This document shows positions 30,001-45,000 of a stretch of 64,000 nt of DNA, one piece after another; within the stretch, counting starts at the first letter, position 1; each line of letters starts with the position of its first letter. Location: NCBI RefSeq assembly GCF_000327385.1, contig NW_008709919.1, forward strand, positions 88,096 through 152,095. Direction: 5' to 3'. The DNA comes from Lottia gigantea. Lineage: Eukaryota > Mollusca > Gastropoda > Lottiidae. The position numbers and the translations under genes were made by a program. The notes below the pieces were generated by a model that was not told where the DNA came from, ran no database searches, and saw only the letters and a list, made by a program, of their open reading frames with translations.

Positions 30001-33000
30001 AAGTTCCTATATATTTTTCAAGTCATTTTAGGGGAGTAATTAAACCTTATCAGAGATTAACATTTTAAAAGTTTCCTACAACTTAATTTGGTATGTGAAC
30101 AGAAGCGGTCTTTAATGGGGGAAAGTTGTCAATAGATGTGGTCTGATCCAATCCATTCCAGTGATCTTTAACATTTTATGCATGTGGAACATTTAGCTAG
30201 TACACATCTTTGGCTCAAAATTTGCAGTTTCAAAACAAAGATATTCTATACCACTTTTAATGTAAAAGTAACTTCAGTGGACCTTTATAGCCATATAAAT
30301 AGGTTAAATCATGAACAAATGTTAGATTTGGTCATAAATTGGTCTAGTTGGTGATCATTCGCATGTGCTTATGTCCATAAGTCTTAGGAACATTTTCCTT
30401 TAAGCTTGTTGTTACCTTGAATGTATTAAGATCTGTTTTAAACACTGACATATCTTCGTTCATGACATCTAACCAGAAGTTCAGGTGTCTGTCTTTGTTG
30501 CCATCTTTCAAAGAATCAACTTTAGCTTTCAGAGGAATTTCATGCTTGTCTTGCCAATTTTGAGAATCTATTTTAATTCCACACATGGACTTGAAACCAA
30601 GTACAGCTTGACTCATCACCTCACCACCAAAACAGAGTGTGTCATTTTCATCTTCTTGTAGTTTTCCATAGACCATAAAGGAACAATCTTCTGTAGATTG
30701 ACAGACAAAAGATGGTGGCATATTACTTCTGATGACAATGCTTTTACTTGGCTGTCCTTCGACTAATTCCATTTCATCTTGGTTCTCAAACTGGAAAAGT
30801 TACACTTATATCATATAAAGGACGTTGACCACAGAATTTAACGAAAATCCACAGGGTTACCGGTACCAATGAAAGAAATTCACCTTGGAATGATTCATGG
30901 CTTAGATACAGAATACAGGCACTTGTGCCATATTCACACAAAACTGGTGTATCTGGACCTACCTCTATTTTCAGTTCAATATTATTACTGCTTCTTAAAG
31001 CTCCGAGCATACAGCTACCATCTTTTTCTTGTAAACAGGTCTGTACAGCACATGAGAGCTAGAGAATAAATCATAATGACCATTGAAATTTGTTGCCAAT
31101 TCGCATATCAATACCATAACACTTTCTCTACAGTTTCTGTAGACATAAAATAAAGCCAAACATGCCAGACAAATAGAACCCAGTTCAAACACTAAGTCTT
31201 ATGCTGTTCACATGAAACCATTGGTATCCCACCCCAAATCCCTTAAAACCTGCAACATCGATTTGAAATAGCAGAAGAGAACAAAAAAAAGCACAACATA
31301 ACAGATCATCTCAAATCTAATTTATCAAAGATAAACAATAGGCCATCATGGTTGTTCTGAAACAATGTTTGGTTGTTCTGAAACAATGTTTGGTTGTTCT
31401 GAAACAATGTTTGGTTGTTCTGAAACAATGTTTGGTTGTTCTGAAACAATGTTTCTGCACCAATCAATGGTGTTAGACAACCAGAAATAACTTACCTTGG
31501 TTCCATACTCATGACCTCTAGCTTGTTCTGGATTCAAGAAGACCTTACCAGTATCAGCACTTTCCTCCAGGCTGACATTGGTCATCTGGATAACATGTTG
31601 TCTATCTAGCCAAAATTCCACCAGATACTTAAAGGTCTTGTTAACTCTATTTTCAATGGCAGGGAATTCACAAGATAATGTGTAGTTTGAATTCATATCA
31701 GTTTCTATTTTAGCTGTTGGATTTTTAGAGGCTATTGGTAGATCATTTCCTAGAAGAACAACCATTGAAACAAAAATTCACTCACACAATCTTTAGCCTA
31801 AATTCTGTTGATGTTCTACCAACAAACTTAAATTCCTTTGATGCAAGATATTGTTAAACCAAAACGTTTTTTGGTGATTAGGTCATTTTTTCGATGATCC
31901 CTCATGGTGATAACAACATGAAACTTGTTGAGGATGAGTTACTTGATGGGAAAGGTTTGATGGATTAACTTGAACAAAAAATATTTGGTTTGAATGCATG
32001 TCTACTACAAGGAGCATGGACATCTTACAATTGGACACACTATACCCTTCCTAGTCCAAGATCCTTCTAGACTTACCAGATTTACATGTCCATTCTTCAA
32101 ATATATAACCAGGCCATCTAACAAAGTCATTATTTGCATCAGCACTTGATGCAGCAGAAAGAGAGCAGGTCTTGGCCTCCACCAATAATTGGTAGGCACG
32201 ACATACAAAATCTTTTTCACGTAAACAAAGATTTCTGCATGCACTTAAAGATGATACACCTGATATTTCTTTCAAGATCTTCTCTCCTAATATAGCAAAT
32301 CCAGCATGTCTGATCCAAGTTATTCCTCTAGTGGCACATGGATCTGAAATTAAAGTCAAATTCAATGATACAATTTAAGCTCTATGTGCTTGCCAGGTGG
32401 ACATAGAATTTGCAAAAGGTTTGTTAAACTTTTTGTGTGTACTGATGGCATCCCTTTGCACCATTCCAATTTCAATCAGCCAATAAACTGAGACTTTGTG
32501 TTTTACAGACTGTGCATGTTTAAGATCCCTTGACAGTTAAAAATTAAAAAGTCTATGTTGTCCCGTCTAAATTTTCCTCATTGCAAATTGCATTGAATTG
32601 TCACCAATTACACCAATCAGGTGCATAAAGGCACAACATATGAATTAATTCAAATTTCAATTCAAGAACAAATCAGAACTTACTGTTGTCACAAATCCAT
32701 TCACTATAATAAGTTTCCTGGTTATCATCTTGAACAAACAGTTCAAACGCTGTGGATCTGGATTGAGCATTCAGAGAACATTTGTTGGTGGTCATGTTAT
32801 GTTGGAAGGATAAGCAGCCATTATTGTCTTCGGCCAAGCATAAGTTTTGACAATCAGAATAGTTTGATGTAGAGCTAGATAATACTGTACTGTTGATATA
32901 ATATTTATCTTTGGTCTGTAGCCACAGAAGATCTAAGGTTTCACACGAATCTGAAAAGTAAAAAGATTAAATGATGGCATCTTTTCACAAGAGAAAGTAT

Positions 33001-36000
33001 ATCAATCATAAGTGAGTAAGTATTTCATAATGAAAAGTGGTATATGTGAGTTCAAACTATGGAGCCTACTGAAACTGTCAGAGTTTACAGAATTCTCATG
33101 ATTTTGGGGAAGGGAGGGTTTGATTCTCTGAAATGTACTGAGATATTTAATAGCTGTATTTCAATGAATGCAAAATGCAAATACATTCAATGATTGTATA
33201 TATAGACCAATGTAAACTTACCATTTGCTACTTGCCAACCAGTTGTATTCAACATTGGATCACAGAATTCTCTAGAATTGTCAGGATTGTATTCTCCAGT
33301 TTCAAAGCAAGTGCCATCAATCAAACAGGCTGAATCCTAAAAATAAAAAGATCAGAAACATTTTACTTCCTTCTCATCACAAGAAAATCTATTCATCACA
33401 AGAAAACATATTTATCACAAGAAAATTCATTATCACAAGAAAATTCATTATCACAAGAAAATCCATTATCACAAGAAAATCTATTTATCATAAGAAAACC
33501 TATTTATCACCAAAAAAAACTATTTAAGAAGAAAATCCATTATCACAAGAAAATCTATTTATCAAAAAAGACCTAAAGAAAAACAATCAATTTTCATTTA
33601 TGATTAATGATTTGATTAAAGAACATCAAACTTAATAATAATAGATATTGTTAAGAACACTACTCAGGAATCAAATCTAATAAAAGTAGAAAACTGCTAG
33701 TGAGTTGTATTCAAAGATACTCAGTTATCAAACCAATTAATAGTAGAAAATTGATAGTGATTAAAAACTACTCATTTTAATTATTTGATTAAAGAACACT
33801 ACTTAGTAATCAACCTAACAATAGAAGAACACTGCTTGTCCAAGTGAGTTGTGTTCAGATATATTCAGTTATCAAACCTATTAATAGTAGAAAATTGATA
33901 GTGAGTTGTATTCAAAACTACTCAGATGAATGATTTGATTAAAGAACACTACTCAGTAATCAAATGTAATAATAGTAGCAAATTGATAGTGAGATGTATT
34001 TAAAACTACTCAGATTTGATTGAAGAATACTACTCAGTAATCAAACAGTAGCAAATTGATAATGAGTTGAATTTAAAACTAATCTAATTAATGATTTGAT
34101 TAAAGAACTTTACACATTATCAAACTGAATAATAATTACTTTGTAATCAGTACTAACAGCAGTAGAAAAATGGTAGTGAGTTGTATTTAAAACTACTCAG
34201 ATTAATGATTTGATTAAAGAAAACTACTCTGTAATCAAATGTAATAGTAGAAAATTGATAGTGAGTTGTACTTAAAACTACTCAGTTTAATGATTTGATT
34301 AAAGAACAATACTCAATAATCAAATCTAAGAAAATTGACAGTGAGTTGTATTTATAACTACTCAGTTAATGATTGTATTAAAGAACACTACTCAGTAATC
34401 AAACTACATTATTTAAGAATGTGAGTTGTATTTGAATACTACCCATCACAATTACTTGATTATTGAATACAGAACAGTTGACTTATCACTACATGCTGAC
34501 CAACTCATGGGAAATAAATGAGTCCTAAAAAAGACATACCTTAATCATACAGGCTCCACTGTTCAAGCTACAGTTATAACATAAAGAATCATACACCAAG
34601 AGCAATGCAGGAGAACTGTATACTGTTCTATTATTACTGATTTTAATAACATAGGAACTCTTCTCTGGTAGAGGACAGATTAGTTCATTGACAGATATGT
34701 ATTCTGCTTGTCTGGTTTCTTCTTCCCCAATAATATTATACGTTGTTTCATTACTCTGGAAAATAAATTTATAAACATGATTGGATAAGCTGATGTAGGC
34801 AGCAATGTATTGAGCGTCTAAAATGCTTTTGGATTCCATTTTTATGGAATTATGAATACAGCTACATGTAACAAGAAAATATAAGTGTTTCAGGAATATA
34901 TTATATGCAGTATTCAAATTCAGAATTCAATTTATGAACCAATTATAATGACAAACATACTAACCTCTACTTTATAATAATGACAGAACAGAGCTTTATT
35001 ATCTATTGTATTATTATTAAATACATGTACTCTATCACAGGTATTACAATATACTAACCTCTACTTTATAAAAATGACAGAACAGAGCTTCATTATCTAT
35101 TGTATTATTATTAAATACATGTACTCTATCACAGGTATTACAATATACTAACCTCTACTTTATAATAATGACAGAACAGAGCTTCATTATCTATTGTATT
35201 ATTATTAAATACATGTACTCTATCACAGGTATTACAATATACTAACCTCTACTTTATAATAATGACAGAACAGAGCTTCATTATCTATTGTATTATTATT
35301 AAATACATGTACTATTTATAATAACAGAGCTATTATCTATTGTATTATTATTAACTACATGTACTCTATCACAGGTATTACAATATACTAACCTCTACTT
35401 TATAATAATGACAGAACAGAGCTTTATTATCTATTGTATTATTATTAAATACATGTACTCTATCACAGGTATAATAATATACTAACCTCTACTTTATAAT
35501 AATGACAGAACAGAGCTTCATTATCTATTGTATTATTATTAAATACATGTACTCTATCACATGGATCTTTCTGTAAATCACACAGTCCTTTATTTCCCAA
35601 ATAGAACAAATTTGGAGCTTCGTTCTCATCTAGAAAACAATCTGGTCCACTGAATCCTTCCTTACATTCACAAACACCTGAAATATCAATTATTATGCTT
35701 TTAATATGCTTGAGATTTACCATTATTCTCCTTGAGCTTTACCATTATTTGCCTGGAGCTTTTCCATTATTCTCCTGGAGTTTTACCATTATTCACCTTG
35801 AGCTGTACCATTTTTCGCATTGAGCTACACCATTATTCGCCTTGAACTATACCATTATTCTCCTGGAGCTATACCATTATTCGCATGGAGCCGTACCATT
35901 ATTCGCATTGAGCTATACCATTATTTGCATTCAGCTTTACCATTATTCGCCACAAACTTTACCATTATTCGCTTGGAGCTATATCATTATTCGCATTGAG

Positions 36001-39000
36001 CTATACCATTATTCGCATTCAGCTTTACCAATATTCGCCACAAGCTTTACCATTATTCACCTGGAGCTTTACTATTAATCGCATGGAGCTATACCATAAT
36101 TCGCATTGAGCTATACCATTATTTGCCTGGAGTTTTACCATTATTTGCAATTTAATTTCCTTGGTCATTAAATAGAAATTTTCCAATCAGCCTCAGCTAG
36201 TAAAGATTGCTATTATTTAACTCCTTTCAGATGAAATAATTATCGTGATAATTTATAAAAACAACCAACCTTTGACACATTTTCCAGCACCACCACAAGC
36301 TGCTATACAAAGATGATCAGTAATGGAAGTAGGAGGAGCAAGAGCACCATCAGCATTAGTTGTCCATAAACTAACATTAGAGGCTAATTGTATTTCACAT
36401 TGGACTTTTATATTCTCAAAGGCAGCCTTATTCCATGCCAGTTCACCAGTGATCTGCAAATATTCACACAAAATAATGTTGATCACTTCACATAAAACTG
36501 CATGAGTCATCTCATCCATGGATGTTTTGGACACTTTACTACAAAATTACGCTTGCTCACAACTATGTCTCAGTAAAGCAGAATCTTTTGTATGAAGGAT
36601 AGAGGGTACATATGAAATAAACAACATGTATGTAACCCTGAAAACTTATACATGGTTGCCAGCAGTTCTTTTTCTACTCCAGAAGTGAGTCAGAAAAAGT
36701 ATGTTGGATTGCTTGAAAAAAAAATCTGAATCAAACCAGCCACCAGAGGCTAAGTGAAAAAAGAAAATCGGGGGTAGACGACTATTGTGTTTTTAAAATA
36801 TGCATATCTTTTAGTGAAAATAAACCTCTTAATTCCATTAACTTTCTTTTCATGGTATTAAATTAATTGGAAAGGTCGAGGAACCCAAAAAGAATTTGGC
36901 AATGCAACAAAATCCTTTTTGTTCAAGACCCTAAACAAAGTCAGATTCTACTGAAAATAAATCAAAATATGACAAAGATTTGGTTGCTTACCTTGATATC
37001 TTCCACACACGATTTAAAACTGTAATCATACAGAACATTAGGTACATCTTTACAATTACTATCAGAATCTAAGAACTCCAAGGAGAACTTACAAATACCA
37101 TTAACATAGTCTTCTGACATTCCACTCTTGGTAGGGAAATTGTACTCCTGAAAAATATAATTTACAATTGATAATCTTTTTGTAACAGGATATAATGAAA
37201 ATCTCAAAGAAAAAAATGACAACCGATTTTATGGACCTCCTTTTTCATGGGCTTACGAAGATGGGCACACTATGCAGTGTGAAATTAGGGAAATTTACGA
37301 TTTCCAGCTTTCCAGTCAATGCATATCAGTAATTAATGAAACAAACAATCCCTTGTCCAAAACACCATATTCCATTTTCATAAATAAAAAATAACCAAGC
37401 AAAATTCAATAACTCTCAAGGTGACCTGCTCTCTATCAATAAATAGTATATATGTAAAATCTTACCCCAGGAACAGCATTGATATCATATTCAAATTCTG
37501 GATAACTGAAGCCTGTATTTTCTTTTCTACATTTAGTAGGGAATAGGGATTCTTTCTGCAGACGTAATGTTATATCAGATCCTACAAAAATATAAATACA
37601 TATATATAATGTTAAGTTGTTTTAAAGGAGAATGCCATATTGATAAAAAGTATGCAGGTTTGGAAGGGTCTATCAAAAAGTTTGGGACTGCAACACTATA
37701 ATAAGCCTGACAATCCTATTGGCTAAATGCACATGCAAAGGTGGAGCTAAATATGTCAATCACAACACAAGAAGAACTTGAGAAATAAGCAGTGTGCCAC
37801 TTTCCCGCACAACTAATACTGCAAGAAAAGTAGTAGCACATCAGACGTGAAATATCTAATGGAATTCTTTTTAAAAAAATTGTGCTTAATACAGCATCAG
37901 ATAAAAAAAAATCTATACCTTTGTTTTCAAATGGACATATTTGAAGATGGTTGCCAGGGTTACAAGAGTCTGAGTCATCATGACAGTAACAATATGTTTC
38001 TCTCACTTTAGGGGTTGGCTTAGCATTCTCTTCAGGACAAGCTCCTGTATATAATGTATCTTTCTTGTCCACCCTAAAAAAATAATTTAAATCCTAACCA
38101 ATGAAACGATCTAAATACAAAATTACCACGTCAAAAAGCTGTACTTATTTGGGAGAGTGATGGATACACAGTATTTAGTTTTGACCCCCATCTTTCAAAT
38201 TTTTTATCATATTACATTGTAAAGCAATGGCCCCTTGGGAAAATATTGTGGCCCCTGCTCAGTCCACTGCTTCTTCCAATTTAATTTGCATCAAGTAAAC
38301 TTTGGACATTTAAGTTAAAGCAAAACACTGGAGAATTGGTCATATAACAAGCCATATGTGGGCAATCAGACAGAAGGGAGACTATGACAAAAATTTCAAT
38401 GAAAACAAACCTCCAACTTAAAGAGAAATCATCAGGTGTTTCTGAAGTATCAGTTGATAAAGTGCCATCTCTTTTCATCAAATCATTATCTACATCATCG
38501 TCATAGCTACCACATAAACCTACAACAATCACAAAAACATGAGTTAATGGAGCAAATAATACTTTTGAGAGGTCAGAAATGAAAATGAAATGGTGTTTTA
38601 CGTCCTTTTCTGCACCTAATTGGGCTAATGAAGATGAGCAACACCATGCAGTGAAATTTTGCATGGACAGCAGGGCAGACAGCCCCTCTGACCTGCATCA
38701 CTGACAAGGGTAAATCTGGTTAAAAAATTTCAAAGGTATTATCTAGACCTATGCTGCGAACCCAGGACCTTCAGATTAGCGAGCAAACATTCTACCCGCT
38801 TATGCACCTCTCTTATAAAGTGGTCAGAGGGAACCAGGAGAGTCAAATGTTTACATCATAATTGTATACAGTAGTAAAATTTAGCTCAATATAATGAAAA
38901 GGTTCATTTTCTCATACCTTTGGTGTGGTTGAAATCAGATGCTGAGGCCTTAATCCAAACATTGACATAGTTATATCCCCGAATAACACTTCTACTAACA

Positions 39001-42000
39001 TATACTACTGTACCAGTTGGTAACACCACCTACAATTAAAAAAAATATATCTTTCAGCCTGAGCAGACATTCAGTTTCTGAATAGCAAACGACTGATTAT
39101 TCCCATAGATGTCAATACAATAAAGACAATTGTTGGACAGATAGGTCGCTGGGACACGTAGCATATGTACGAAGCAGCAGTAAGAAATCTTTTGGTTTTG
39201 GTATTAGCAGACGTTATATCTGTGCAGATAATCCACATCCATGAGGAACCATTGCCATATGATTTGAGAGTTTAGATCATTGAAACCAAACTTACTCTTA
39301 TAGACCATGGATGGATGTTATTTTTTTTGCTTAAATACCATGTACATCATAAATTTTAATTGATAAAAGATGACAGACTTTAACTAAGCATCATGACCAT
39401 GACATAAATGTACAATACAGTTCTGGAACTACAGCTCTTGCATGTAATCAAGTCATATTAGTTGCCATGGTGGTGCTCCATTTGAGAATTCTGCAGGTTC
39501 TGTTTGTTCTAATTCTGCCCTCAATCAACCGTTATGAAAGCGGATTTGTCACATTCAAAATTTTTCCATTATTTCCTTGTCTGCCATTTTAAATTCTGTC
39601 TATTTTCTGTCTATTTTTTGGCACACATGGAACGCTTCCTGAACTTTGTTCCAAGTTGTTTCATAATTGAACATTCTGTTGATTCCGTAAATCCTGAACG
39701 AGCAGAACTCACCAACCAAGAAGCCCCTAAATTACCTAAGAAGACAAAGCTCAATGTAAAAACATACCCTGTATTCCCGACCACCATATTCACTGAAAAT
39801 CTGGAAACCAGGCGTCAGTAAACCATTACGGAATAGTTTAACACTGATTGGAGTAAAACCATAGATATTGTCAGCAGACTCACCACATTTATCAATAATA
39901 ACCACATCATCATCTACTTTAATAGCTACAGCACAGGTACACGATACTCGACCATTACAACTTCTATAGAAAGCATGTACCTGAAGCAATAATTGAAATA
40001 AAGTGAGGTCATTTATTGCTTAAAAAAAGACAGCAAATGCTTTGTAGAGTATCACAAGGAAATTCTACTATAAAACTAGCCTCAGCTTATAGCACAGAGC
40101 AGTGGCGGAGCCAGGTTTACGTCCCGAGGGGAGGTGAAATATCTGAGATAGCCCGAATTTCTGGCCTAGTTATGAGATATTTGCCCAAAGCACTTGCTTT
40201 CAGGGCTGGGAGGGGGGGGAGGCTGACCCTTCTGCTCCCCCCTTTGGCTCCGCCACTGGCACAGAGGACCTTAACTCTGATCAATATAGATCAATATATC
40301 TAAATGACTTCATCTCTTTAATTTGGCGGTACTTACCGAATGAGGTAATTCGGAATGTTTATATAAAACATACTCTCCTTGATGGTAGTTATTGTAATAT
40401 CTATAAAAATAAAAAGTGACGTAAACATTTTAAACATAAATCATTAAAGGGGAAGTGTGTATCAACTTCATAAAAACAGAAATTATCACGAAATATTTTC
40501 ATTTCTACTATAACTCCCTTCAATGAACCAATTACGCAAACTGGCATTTATTTTTGGATAAACTGTAGTTTGTCACGTGATACTATGATGTCGTCAATGT
40601 AAAACATTGACGTAATCTAAGATTTGTGGCAAATTCATGGATCATATAAAAAGGTGAAAATTGTGTTAATAAAAGTATCTGAATATAAATATAAGAATTA
40701 AACGTTGGTCTTACTAGCATTATTTGTGTGTTAATGTAGTTGACCACGCCACAAACATACATAAATTACTCCATCATTTATTCAGTTTGTCACGTGATAA
40801 TTCTTAAGTACCATCTCCAAATGGTCATAATATATCGATATCAATAGTGGGAAAGTGGGTAGCGAATTTGGGTTTTTAAATTAATGTAATGTATTTAAGA
40901 TTTTAATTGGTGTATTACTTTTTTTTCTTAATATACCAAGTAAAATGGTACATACTCTCACTTTAAGCATTTATATATATCAGTATATTAATAGTTCTTG
41001 ATATAATACATATAGATGTTAATGATGTTATCCTCACCTACTATCAAAAGTTGTCATATGAGGATCATTCACAGAGAAACATACAGCACTTCTGTCTACA
41101 TCCACAATGGTTAACTAAAAATTAAGATACTTTGTGAAAAACTAAATGAACAGTTTCAATGCAAATGCTTTGCTTAATCCATCCCAGCTTGATTGAACAT
41201 GTCATCAGCTATTTCTATATTTCCCTTCAATTGCAACAGATCACAACTTGAGAACACTAGCCCTGATGTCCAAAATCATTTGTATTGCAGAGTTTCAGGA
41301 TGTCAATATGTAAAATTAAAATATTTTTGACTGATTGATGCCTCAAGGACCATCTGTAGTGAAAGTTTCTTCATGACATTTTCAAACAAATATGTGCATT
41401 TTTAGCGTCAATTAACCTTCATTATATGCAAAGTCTAAACGGACCAGCTCTCAAAAAATCTGAATGCATCAAAGATATACAAATGTAGAATTTAAGAATA
41501 AGCAAAAAATATATCTCACTTTGCTTTCGATAAGTGCTTCAGTGACTTCTGATTTCTCTTCCACCATATAATGAGCACTAATATTCAAACTACCAATAGC
41601 ATCACCATCATATTTATTGTCTGTTGCTGCTTTGATGTTGATGTTATACATGTTCTGCCAGTCAGAATTGGTCAGTTCCATGTTGCAGACAGACATTTCT
41701 TCATCTTTATCATTGGTTATTCTGATGGCAGTTTGCGCTACTTTGTAACCTCCAGGACAATCCAGTTTTCCATTGTCTTCTGCTTTAATAGTCAGTTTAA
41801 CTTTGCAGACGGTCATATTACTGACTCCTTTCTCTCGACATAGAATATATGGTGGAGCTGTAGCATGAAGTTGAATATTCTCTCCTTCTTCTCCTTCCCG
41901 TAAGACAAGATCTTCATTTGTGGACACCTGAAGTGTAGAACATATTCAAGATCAATGATATAGCAATCGTGGATCATTAACCATGAAAATGAAGGACAAA

Positions 42001-45000
42001 GCCAAATGTTCCTAGAAACACTTTTTGCTTTGCCCATATTATTCTGGAACGTGATGATTCATCTAGTTTTTTCTGATATTCCGATAAAGAAGAAATGGTT
42101 ATCAACATCAGTTTCCTTACCAATATTCCAATTTCATATGCATCTGATACAGCTAGTGTACTTCTGGTATCTTCACAGTTGTCATAGTAACACACACTGA
42201 CAGCACACATTATCTGAAGAAAGAAATATTATCAGTTTTATGGGGAATCGAAAGGAAAGCCAAGACGATTAAGTGTTCAAGAAAAGTGACATGGCTGCAA
42301 TATCACAAAAACACCCCATTCAGAACATTTTGCGGGAATGCTAATCTACTTGTTTTTTCACCAACTGGAGTCTTTTTAAGAGTTTCACAGACCGGCTCAG
42401 GGCACACAAGGAGACAAAAATCTCCAGTCGTAGTTTCCACATATTTTTTTTCTTGCAATTGAAAGAAAATTGAATCTGATTGGATGTTGACGCTGTCTTG
42501 CAGACAATAAAATAATCGTTCACAATTATCAGACATGTTTTGAGATAATCTTGTCGTGGAAGTGCAGGCACATGCGAGATTTTTCTCAAGATTCAAGTCA
42601 GTGACAAAAATTGGCAACCAAGATTGTTCCTGTGTCTGCACATTAGCAGATTTGTGGTCATCTGGTAACCATTAATAGGTAGAGGACAGCTTCACAGCAA
42701 ATAGATCTTAACGAGTATGTTATTGAAAGAAGAATCTTCAAAGCAAGAAATGTTAATAAAACCACAAACATACCTTGGTGCCATATACCACTTTGTCAAT
42801 ATATTTTTCAGGTAAATATGATTCAGTAACATTATCCTCTTTAGTGTTCTCATAGATCCATTGTCCATTGAAATTCCATAAAATATCAAATCGAACAAAG
42901 CGTTTATTATTACTGACCACTTCACTATATTGACATTCATACTGATCTTTATTACCAACACCATTGAACGTTGGTATAATTTTAGCAGACGATACTGAAG
43001 GTCCTTCTCTATCACTAGGTGAACCTGAAACATTTTTTGACATGGTTTTGGGTATACAATTTCAAGGACGCAACTAGAGAGAATATTATTTTTATCAATT
43101 CCAATTAAATTTGAGTGACATTAATTCAACCATATTGTGTACAAGAACTTTTGGGAGAGTTTTCTGCAATGTCATCCTTATGGGTTTTAATTTTAAACAA
43201 ATGAACATTATAAGTATATACTATGCTAATGAATTAGGTAATATTTAGGTTTTCTATCGAGCGTAGGTATCAAAAAACCATTATAATTATTTATTAAGTA
43301 TTTTCAAGATACGTGATTGGTTGATATAAATAGCTTCAATAAATTGATCAAATCGGGTTCAGCTCTAGACCATTAAATTTAAATGATTATCTAAGAGAAA
43401 CAACACTTCTGCCTACAAATCATAATTTGTTAAGATAGCTATTGGACAACTGGAAATCTTACCAGGTTTACATTCTATCAGATGGTAACTCCATCCTGGT
43501 GCTGAAACCATTTCCTGGTCTTCACTGATCTCATCTGTAGACCATAAACAAAGTCCTCTCATAGCATTATGTATCACATAGGTGCATGTTTCCATGGCAA
43601 GACATCTTAATCGGCATACATCATAGGACCATACATCAGCTATTTCCGTAAAATTAGACTTCTTTGGCACTAAAGCAGATTTCATCTTCCATTCCACTTT
43701 CAAGCCAGAACAATGTTCTGAAAAGGGAAAGGTAAGCAAATATAAAGAAAATTCTACTTAACTAGCTGATGAAGCTCAAGGTCCTCACACCATAGCAATT
43801 ATCATTTGCGTGTGGTTACCAATAATCAAAGTGGTCATTATGACCAATATTTTCTTTGCAACCATGTGCATATTCACTTATATTTTGAAAAAAGATCACA
43901 ATGATGAAAGGTCAAATTCTTATCTTTATATCCCACGTAGTTTCAGAGGAAACAATACAGTCTTGATATTTCTAGTCTAGAAAGACAATTTCTCACTAAG
44001 ACTTGAGTTTATGATATGGGTTCAAGCTATTTACAGTTACCTTTTTCACAATTCCATTCAGAGTTTGTTATATTTGAGCCAAAGTTTGAGTAATATGATT
44101 GTACGTCTGTTCTTCTATATTTAGAAAGATGACAACTCTGGTTTTCTGTATTGTAGTCCACAGACCTACATGAAAACTCCAGTTCTCCAGCACAAAGTTT
44201 CTGACAAGCTTCAAGATCAACGACATTGTTATAGGTTTTATGGTTATGGAAACCAATGGCCCGAGATTCTGTTGTATTCCATGTTGCGGTACTCTCTATG
44301 CATGGTGCTGAAATCAAAAAGAATATGATTATCAAACAATCTATATTCTAACCCAATGGCTAAGTGAGTTAGACCCTTGCTTGCTAACCTGAAGGTCCAT
44401 TTGTTTAGATAGTACCTTTGGATTTTTCTACTGGGTTTCCGTTGTCAGTGATGCAGTTCAGTGGCGCTGACATGGAAAAGGTCTCTAGCCGTTTGGATGG
44501 AGCAATAAACCGAAGCCCTGTGTGCTACAGGCTGTGTACGTTAAAGAACCCTGTACGTTTGGAAATCTTTTTTTTTCCGTCATTGCACACTGCTTGGCAA
44601 TGGCCATCTTCAATTAGCTCAACCAGGTGCAGAAGAGTAGGATGTAAAAACTCAAAATGACCATACATGGAGCTAAAGCAAACTGATGAATTAACTTACA
44701 ATCTGTGTATGTCCAACCATCTGCGTCTTTATCAGGTTTACATATCAATGTATGATTCCTATCATTAAATACATTCTCAAAATAACACTTTCCATCAATA
44801 ATACATACATTATCCTACAATAACAAACACAATATATCATAATATCATGATATCCTGAACCACAAACACAAAATAACACTTTCCACCTATAATACATCCT
44901 ACAACAAACACAAATATTATATGTTATCCTAAACAACAAACACAAAATGACACTTTTCATCAATGATACATTTATTATCCTACAACAAACACAAATATTA

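Noticed and set aside
40016-40303. Plus-strand open frame of 95 codons
   Set aside because: It runs through the hAT MITE and its GC-rich core.
3687-44814. Several separate tandem VWDE genes in place of one
   Set aside because: Inter-unit introns are as short as 195 bases, unit-opening exons are all entered in phase 1 through good acceptors, and no start, signal peptide or poly(A) region is seen between units.
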